From Bifidobacterium cebidarum (lineage in GTDB: Bacteria > Actinomycetota > Actinomycetes > Actinomycetales > Bifidobacteriaceae), in NCBI RefSeq assembly GCF_009193305.1, contig NZ_WBVS01000002.1, positions 62,001-126,000 on the forward strand: a stretch of 64,000 nucleotides of DNA, read 5' to 3'. Of the stretch, positions 58,836 through 64,000 are shown in pieces. The stretch's first letter is position 1, and each line of letters opens with the position of its first letter. The notes beneath the pieces were generated by a model. It worked only from the letters and a program-made list of their open reading frames with translations. It was not told where the DNA came from and did not search any database. The position numbers and the translations under genes are program-made.

Positions 58836-60496
58836 TGATTGCCCCCTGTGGCGGCGTCGTTCGCCGCGCCGATGTTCGGCTGGTCGGCGCTTGAGGCGTC
58901 GCCGGAATTGGTGTCGGAAGACTGCGAGGAATCATCGGAGGAATTGGAATCGCTTGATGATCCGCTTGCGGAATCGGACGATCCGGCCTGCTTCTTGGAC
59001 GCATCGTCCTTCTGCTGCTTCAGGAATTTATTCATTTCCGTACGGATAATGCCCACATGAGATTGCGCTTCATCCAGCGAGTCCACGGCGATGCCCTGAT
59101 TGATCTGGTCACGCCAGGTTTGCGGCAGCTCGGAAAGCGAAATCGTGGTGCTGCTCACCTCGTGGGAGAGCTCCATGCCGAAGATGTTGGTGGGCACGCC
59201 TTGGTAGATCGCCACTTTGCCGTTGCTATTACCCACGTAATAGCGGGTCTGGCTCCACAGATACGTGCCGCCGCCCACACCGAACAGTGCGGCGATCACA
59301 ATGATGACAGTAAAGACCAGTGCCGCGCGGATCCTACGCTTCTTGACGTGCGTGGCCTTGGTCTGCTGCGCCTGCTCCTTGCGAATGGCCTGTGCCACCA
59401 CCGGGTCGTTGGGGTCGGCCGAAATACGGCCATCGGGGCGCTGCACCACCGGAATCTCGCCGGTATCCGGGTTGGCACGCTCGCCGGTTTCCTCGCGCAC
59501 GGCAGACGGCTGCGCCACGCGTGCGCCGGAGGGCTCGGCCGTGCCTTGGGCGGGCGCGTTGTCGTGGGCGCTGGCAGGTTGCATCAGTGCGGCCGCGCGT
59601 TGGGCCGGGGAGTTATCCACGCGCAATGCCGGCGCGGTGGCCACCGGTTCGTTGACGATATCGGCTATCGTTTCCAGGCTGTTGCCTGCAGCGCCGCCGA
59701 CCAGCGGAGTCTGGTGTGGCAGGTCGAACGCATCGGCGTCCAACGCTAGCGTGGCGTCGGCGATCACGGCGGTCACATTGTCGGTGCTGCCGGCGCGCAA
59801 AGCCATTTGCACGAGAGTCTGTGCGCATTCGCCCTGATCGGAGAGCGTGGTCATCGTCTCTTCGATGGTGGAGTCTTCAAGCACGCCGCACAGGCCATCG
59901 GAGCACAGCAGCCAGCGGTCCGCCGGATGGGCGCGGCGAATGGAAATGTCAGGGTGCGGATCAATGTCGAAATCACCGAGCACGCGCATCACCACGTTGC
60001 GCTGCGGGTGATTCTTCGCTTCCGCCGGGGTGATGCGACCGGTGTCAATCAGATGCTGCACATAGCTGTGATCGTTGGTGATGCGGCTCAAATGGCCGTC
60101 GCGCAGCAGATAGGCTCGCGAATCGCCGATATGGGCGATGACCCAATAGCCGGCGACCAAGGCCACGGCGGTTACCGTGGTGCCCATGCCGGCGAGCTTG
60201 CGTTCGCGCTTGGCCTTGCCCACGATCGCGTCGTGCGCGGCCATCACGGAGGTCTCCATCATCTTGGAGATGACCTGCACGTCGCCGCCGGTATCGTCCT
60301 GCTCGATATGGGCGAGCGAGCGGATGGCGATGGTGGAAGCCGTGTCGCCGCCTGCGTGACCGCCCATGCCATCGCATATAGCGACCAAATGCTCGCCGGC
60401 GAAGGAGGAATCCTGATTGTTCGCACGAACCGTGCCCACGTCGGATACGGTGGTGGAATACAAGAACAGCGGTTGTGAAGCGGCGGAATTAGGCAT
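58832..60496 (-). CDS. pstP: PP2C-type Ser/Thr phosphatase PstP
   Basis: 554 residues. Catalytic domain about 12-245 with the metal-binding RANNQDSSF, ICDGMGGHAGGD, VIAHIGDSRAYLLRDG and LLCSDGLCGVL, and a late DNVTAVIA. A long linker leads to one membrane segment (ALVFTVIIVIAALFGVGGGTYLW), an external domain and a Ser/Asp/Gln-rich low-complexity C-terminus. It dephosphorylates PknA/PknB targets. It starts 4 nt after the fhaB stop and overlaps rodA by 4 nt. Confidence 0.95.
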   Translation of the reverse strand: MPNSAASQPLFLYSTTVSDVGTVRANNQDSSFAGEHLVAICDGMGGHAGGDTASTIAIRSLAHIEQDDTGGDVQVISKMMETSVMAAHDAIVGKAKRERKLAGMGTTVTAVALVAGYWVIAHIGDSRAYLLRDGHLSRITNDHSYVQHLIDTGRITPAEAKNHPQRNVVMRVLGDFDIDPHPDISIRRAHPADRWLLCSDGLCGVLEDSTIEETMTTLSDQGECAQTLVQMALRAGSTDNVTAVIADATLALDADAFDLPHQTPLVGGAAGNSLETIADIVNEPVATAPALRVDNSPAQRAAALMQPASAHDNAPAQGTAEPSGARVAQPSAVREETGERANPDTGEIPVVQRPDGRISADPNDPVVAQAIRKEQAQQTKATHVKKRRIRAALVFTVIIVIAALFGVGGGTYLWSQTRYYVGNSNGKVAIYQGVPTNIFGMELSHEVSSTTISLSELPQTWRDQINQGIAVDSLDEAQSHVGIIRTEMNKFLKQQKDDASKKQAGSSDSASGSSSDSNSSDDSSQSSDTNSGDASSADQPNIGAANDAATGGNQ

Positions 60497-60500
60497 GCGG

Positions 60501-61022
60501 CTACCTCAGTTCGAAGGTTGTGGCACCGATGCGCACAGGAATACGAGCAGGCAGAATCGTCGGACGATTGATGCGCTGCTGGTTGACCACAGTGCCGTTA
60601 GTGGAGTGCAGATCCTCAATGGCCCATTGGCCGGAGGCTGCATCCAGATAGACACGGGCATGGTGGGAGGAAACGAATTCATCGTCAAGCACCACGGTAT
60701 TCGAGGCGGCACGGCCCAAGGTGATTTCGGACTCGGCGAGCGGCACGGAGCTACCGGCCAACGGGCCATCGATGATCACCAACAACGTAGGCTGCTGAGC
60801 ATGGCGGCCCGGAGCCGGCGCTGCGGAACTGCGGGCCGCTGGCACTTGGGGCGCTTCGGACTTCACCTTGTGCGCCTCGCGCTCGCGGCGACGGCGAGAA
60901 CGCGAAGGACGCGGGCTGAACGTTTCGATGTCCTGACGCAGCGAACGAACCGCCAGCCATATGAAGACCCACAGTAGGGCTAGGAAACCATACTTCAGTA
61001 GGGCGAAAGTCAATTCGGTCAT
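60501..61022 (-). CDS. fhaB: FHA-domain protein, FhaB/FipA-like
   Basis: 173 residues. An N-terminal membrane segment (FALLKYGFLALLWVFIWLAV), a basic linker (RPSRSRRRREREAHK) and a C-terminal FHA domain with GRAASNTVVLDDEFVSSHHARVY and DLHSTNGTVVN. FHA domains bind phosphothreonine, so it likely reads PknA/PknB marks at the membrane during division. It lies between fhaA and pstP in the operon. Confidence 0.92.
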   Translation of the reverse strand: MTELTFALLKYGFLALLWVFIWLAVRSLRQDIETFSPRPSRSRRRREREAHKVKSEAPQVPAARSSAAPAPGRHAQQPTLLVIIDGPLAGSSVPLAESEITLGRAASNTVVLDDEFVSSHHARVYLDAASGQWAIEDLHSTNGTVVNQQRINRPTILPARIPVRIGATTFELR

Positions 61023-61051
61023 GGCAACGACCTTTGAGCGGGCGCTCGGGG

Positions 61052-61753
61052 CTACTCCTGCGCCTGAGCGGAAGCCCAGAACAGGATACGCGTGCGGCCG
61101 ATGGTGATGGTGTTGCCATCGAGCAGCGTGGCGGCGGGCACCTGATGGCCCTCCACATACGTGCCGTTGGTGGAACCCAGGTCGCGTGCAATCACACCGT
61201 TCGGCGTGATGTCGATCTCAAGATGCTTACGGGAGATGCCCGGATCGTCGATTACGATGTCGCAGCCGGAGCCGCGGCCAATCACGGTCTTTTCCTTGGT
61301 GAGCAGGTACTGGTTGCCGTTGACCTCAAGCACCGGGCTGTCTTCGGTCTGCGCGTCGGTGGTGACGGGCACGGCGTTGCCCTGCACGGATTCGGAAGTG
61401 AGGTTGAAGTTGCCCTTGGTCAGGTTCAGATCCTCTTCGAAGATCACCACCACCGGGCCAACGAATGCGTAATGCTGGCTCTTGGCGTATTCGGTGAGGT
61501 TGTCGGCAAGCTCATTGGCCAAGGTCTCGCTGCCCCACGCCTCGATACGGTCGAAGTCCGGGGTGCTGAGCTTGAAACGGTATTCATTCGGGGCCACCGT
61601 GCGGTCGCGGCCCACCGGCATGGCTTCCGCGTCAATCTCGCGCTCAAGGGCGCTGGAGAGATCAACAGGCTGCAGATCTTTGGAGCCGAACTTGGCGAAC
61701 ACTCCGTTGACTGCACCCTCCACGCTTTTTTCAAAACGGTCGAGAACGCTCAT
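61052..61753 (-). CDS. fhaA: FhaA-like protein (DUF3662 + FHA)
   Basis: 233 residues. N-terminal DUF3662 domain (MSVLDRFEKSVEGAVNGVFAKFG through PVVVIFEEDLNLTKGNF), then a short linker and a C-terminal FHA domain with GRGSGCDIVIDDPGISRKHLEI and DLGSTNGTYVEG. It is much shorter than mycobacterial FhaA, lacking the long disordered middle. GGGAGG 4 nt before the ATG. First gene of the operon running to pknB; its promoter lies in 61754-61945. Confidence 0.93.
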   Translation of the reverse strand: MSVLDRFEKSVEGAVNGVFAKFGSKDLQPVDLSSALEREIDAEAMPVGRDRTVAPNEYRFKLSTPDFDRIEAWGSETLANELADNLTEYAKSQHYAFVGPVVVIFEEDLNLTKGNFNLTSESVQGNAVPVTTDAQTEDSPVLEVNGNQYLLTKEKTVIGRGSGCDIVIDDPGISRKHLEIDITPNGVIARDLGSTNGTYVEGHQVPAATLLDGNTITIGRTRILFWASAQAQE

Positions 61754-61945
61754 AGTCCTCCCTTTCTAATCGTCACCTATCCTACGCGGCCGTGGGAATA
61801 TGGTGCAAAAATACAGCCATTTCGGGCGTTATGGGTGCAGAATTTACAAAAATTCGGGGCTGATTTAGGGCGTGGGTGGGTGCGGTGCACCACTTGGATT
61901 GCGCGGTATGGGTGCATGACTGGGTTAGCGCGTAGGTTGTAAGGC

Positions 61946-64000
61946 ATGAGTGAACATGCTGAAAGCAAGGTTGATGTCAATGGCGCGATCAACGCCTTCC
62001 CACGCCGCAAGGCCCGCACGCTTCGATTCACCAGCGGCGCGCCGCGCTCGGCCAAAGTCATAGGAGACGGCTCGGCCGCGTTGTTCCTGCGCTCCGATGG
62101 TCCGGAGGACCTGGTGACGGCCCTTTGGCTGAGCTGGTTCGACGCCGCCGGCGAGCATCATGAGACCAAGCTCGCCGATCCGCGCGACCTGCTGGGCGCC
62201 GATGCGGACAGCGAGAACGTGCCTGCCGAGGAACGCGCCCGCCGTGAACGTGCGCGCGAAGGCGGCACCGGCATCGTGAGCTATTCGGTGGATAAGGCCG
62301 GCGATCGTGTGGTCTTTACGATTAACGGCCGCCTGTATTTGACCGAGATCGACTGGCAGGACGCCGTCGAATCGGTGGTTGACGGTGAGGGGGCCGGCGA
62401 GGTTGCGGAGTCCGGCGAGTCCGGTGAGACTGAGGTGGCCATCACGATTCCGGTGGCCCGCACCCGCGAGTTGGCCGGCGAGTGGCTGGACGAGGACCCG
62501 GCCACATATGCCCCGGTGCTGAACCCGCGCATCGCCCCGGATGGCGGGCATGTGCTCTATACCACCGGCACCTATCTGATGCTGGTCGATATCGGTGATT
62601 GGACGGCTTCCACTGCCGACTCCCATGGCGAACCTGATATCGCCGAGGAGCCTGCCGGCGATGTGGCTGATGGCGTGGATGTCGAGTCGGATGCCATGGA
62701 GGAGGCACTCAGCGAGGGGCTGTACGGCGAGGATTCGGATGATGAGCCTCAACGCCCGTTCACCGACCGCATCACAGCCATTTATGGCGTCAGCGTGGAA
62801 GACGAGGACGGCAACCCGGCTGAGAACACATGGAAGATCGGTCTGGCCGAATTCGTGGCCGGCGAGGAAATGAATAGGTATGACGGCTTCTGGTGGTCGC
62901 CCGACTCCCGCCACGTGCTGTTCGAATCCTTCGACACCGCGGACGAGCCGACCTGGTACATCAGCGACCCTGCCGATCCCGAGCATGCCGCCGCCGGCCG
63001 CCGTTACCCGCGTGCGCTGACCCAGAATGCCGACGTCTACCTGACCGTGATCTCCCTGGCGTTTGACGAGAACGACCGCTACGCCGGCATCACCGCCAAC
63101 GCCGATGTGGACTGGGATCGCGAGGCATACGAGTATGTGGCCGCGGTGAACTGGGCGGAAGGCCACGATCCGCTGCTGCTCGTGCAGAACCGCCGTCAGA
63201 CCGCCGACCAGGTGCTGGAGGTGGCCGTGGCCGCCGCCGAGGAGCCGGAAACGCTGGATGAAACCGTTGCCGTCGCTTGGGCGCAATTGACTGTTGCCGA
63301 CGCCATCGATTCCGGTGATGTCGCCGACTTGGCGGACGGCGACGATGCTCCGCAGCTTGGTGCGACCCGCGTGCTTGAGGAGCACACGAACGACCAGTGG
63401 ATCGACTTGGTGCCCGGCACTCCCGCCTACACGCCGAGCGGCCACCTGGTGTGCTCACTGAATGACATGGAAGCGGATACGAACCGCCTGACCGTGGACG
63501 GTCGCCCATTCACGCCGGCCGGTTGGAACGTGCGCGAAGTGCTCAGCGTGGACGATGCCGCAGTGATGGCCGTGGTGCAGCGTGAGCCGGATTTGGCTCC
63601 CGAGGTGCCGGCCGTCTGGTCTGAACGCGGTGGTGAGCATGACGCGCGCAGCTTCGACGTGGTGATCTTCGATTACGACGGCGCCTATGGCGATGACTCC
63701 GGTTGCGCCGCGGTGCCGGTCACCACGCGCCCCGGCGTGTGGACGGTGTCCGCCGGCAAGTGCGGCATGGTGATTACCGGCCGCGACATGGAGCATGCCA
63801 AGGTCGAAATGACGCATGTGGTGGCATCCACGCAGATGACGGATGCGATTGCCGATGCCATGCTGCACGGCGAGCTGCCGCACGGTGGAGCCGCCAGCAT
63901 CGCCAACTATGCCGACGAGCCGGGCTTCACACCGAACGTGCACTTTACCCGCCTCGGCGAGCATCGCCTCTACACCGCGATTATCGCGCCGAGCCCCAGC
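61946..64000 (+). CDS. S9-family dipeptidyl-peptidase IV-like protein (5' part)
   Basis: The frame is open from the ATG at 61946 to the window end (685 codons) and the gene continues beyond. MSEHAESKVDVNGAINAFPRRKARTLRFTSGAPRSAKV starts a beta-propeller domain with the DPP-IV/S9B features YDGFWWSPDSRHVLFESFD and, at the end, HFTRLGEHRLYTAIIAPSPS, which leads into the alpha/beta-hydrolase part. The catalytic Ser/Asp/His lie outside the window. No signal peptide, so it is probably cytoplasmic, trimming imported peptides. Only weak AAGG precedes the ATG. Divergent from fhaA. Confidence 0.87.
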   Translation, partial: MSEHAESKVDVNGAINAFPRRKARTLRFTSGAPRSAKVIGDGSAALFLRSDGPEDLVTALWLSWFDAAGEHHETKLADPRDLLGADADSENVPAEERARRERAREGGTGIVSYSVDKAGDRVVFTINGRLYLTEIDWQDAVESVVDGEGAGEVAESGESGETEVAITIPVARTRELAGEWLDEDPATYAPVLNPRIAPDGGHVLYTTGTYLMLVDIGDWTASTADSHGEPDIAEEPAGDVADGVDVESDAMEEALSEGLYGEDSDDEPQRPFTDRITAIYGVSVEDEDGNPAENTWKIGLAEFVAGEEMNRYDGFWWSPDSRHVLFESFDTADEPTWYISDPADPEHAAAGRRYPRALTQNADVYLTVISLAFDENDRYAGITANADVDWDREAYEYVAAVNWAEGHDPLLLVQNRRQTADQVLEVAVAAAEEPETLDETVAVAWAQLTVADAIDSGDVADLADGDDAPQLGATRVLEEHTNDQWIDLVPGTPAYTPSGHLVCSLNDMEADTNRLTVDGRPFTPAGWNVREVLSVDDAAVMAVVQREPDLAPEVPAVWSERGGEHDARSFDVVIFDYDGAYGDDSGCAAVPVTTRPGVWTVSAGKCGMVITGRDMEHAKVEMTHVVASTQMTDAIADAMLHGELPHGGAASIANYADEPGFTPNVHFTRLGEHRLYTAIIAPSPS

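Noticed and set aside
61925-63445. 506-codon open frame on the minus strand
   Set aside because: It is antisense to the S9 peptidase frame that is open from 61946 to the window end. Its translation is His/Gly/Arg-rich without recognisable domains, as expected for a shadow in high-GC DNA.
1-64000. tRNA and rRNA genes
   Set aside because: No cloverleaf-like segments with TTCNANNC and CCA-end features and no rRNA-like stretch were recognised in the intergenic regions. A covariance search was not possible, so a missed tRNA cannot be fully excluded.

Overview
The window (about 60% G+C, short intergenic gaps, AGGAGG-type ribosome binding sites) reads as the chromosome of a Bifidobacterium, most likely the B. 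longum/B. breve group. The evidence is gluconate and beta-galactoside catabolic cassettes with LacI/GntR regulators, GH42 and GH2 beta-galactosidases, PEP carboxylase, a glycogen phosphorylase, and the actinobacterial crgA-DUF881-sortase-trpG / pknB-pknA-pbpA-rodA-pstP-fhaB-fhaA neighbourhood. The genus call is inferred from gene content and family resemblance; no search was run.

Layout. 1-400: 3' part of a zinc metallopeptidase. 419-4342: gluconate locus (gntR divergent from gntP-gntK-short 6-phosphogluconate dehydrogenase) feeding ribulose-5-phosphate to the bifid shunt. 4671-9634: a LacI regulator divergent from an MFS permease and a GH42 beta-galactosidase, with a perfect 26-nt palindrome in front of the permease; identical 34-nt hairpins stand just before and after this module. 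9789-15989: small membrane protein, Dps, CorC-type CBS protein, carbonic anhydrase, then AhpC with an AhpF-like reductase of unusual domain order. 16101-20495: UgpBAE-like ABC importer divergent from a metallophosphoesterase. 20592-31689: a galactoside island (1642-aa GH2 enzyme, two paralogous GPH permeases, LacI regulator, esterase) tied together by six near-identical operators. 32031-38678: ppc, ThrE-type exporter, PutP-type symporter. 38767-42016: amidohydrolase and a nuclease-like gene enclosed by two copies of a 192-nt element with rigid architecture. 42145-48552: trpS, DUF3073, SCP2-like protein, glycogen phosphorylase, small membrane protein, rhomboid protease. 48740-49200: a dense DnaA-box cluster that looks like oriC or part of it. 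49349-61753: cell-division/cell-wall signalling cluster. 61946-end: 5' part of a dipeptidyl-peptidase IV-type S9 peptidase.

How the parts work together. Three sugar cassettes each have a local repressor and recognisable operators. The pknB cluster forms one minus-strand operon with stop/start overlaps, carrying the kinases, the opposing phosphatase, FHA readers and a PBP/SEDS pair. The most unusual items are non-coding: the paired 192-nt elements (motif spacing 42-89-42), two hairpins with a conserved core but different, still-paired arms, a three-way-junction inverted repeat behind ppc, and the DnaA-box cluster.
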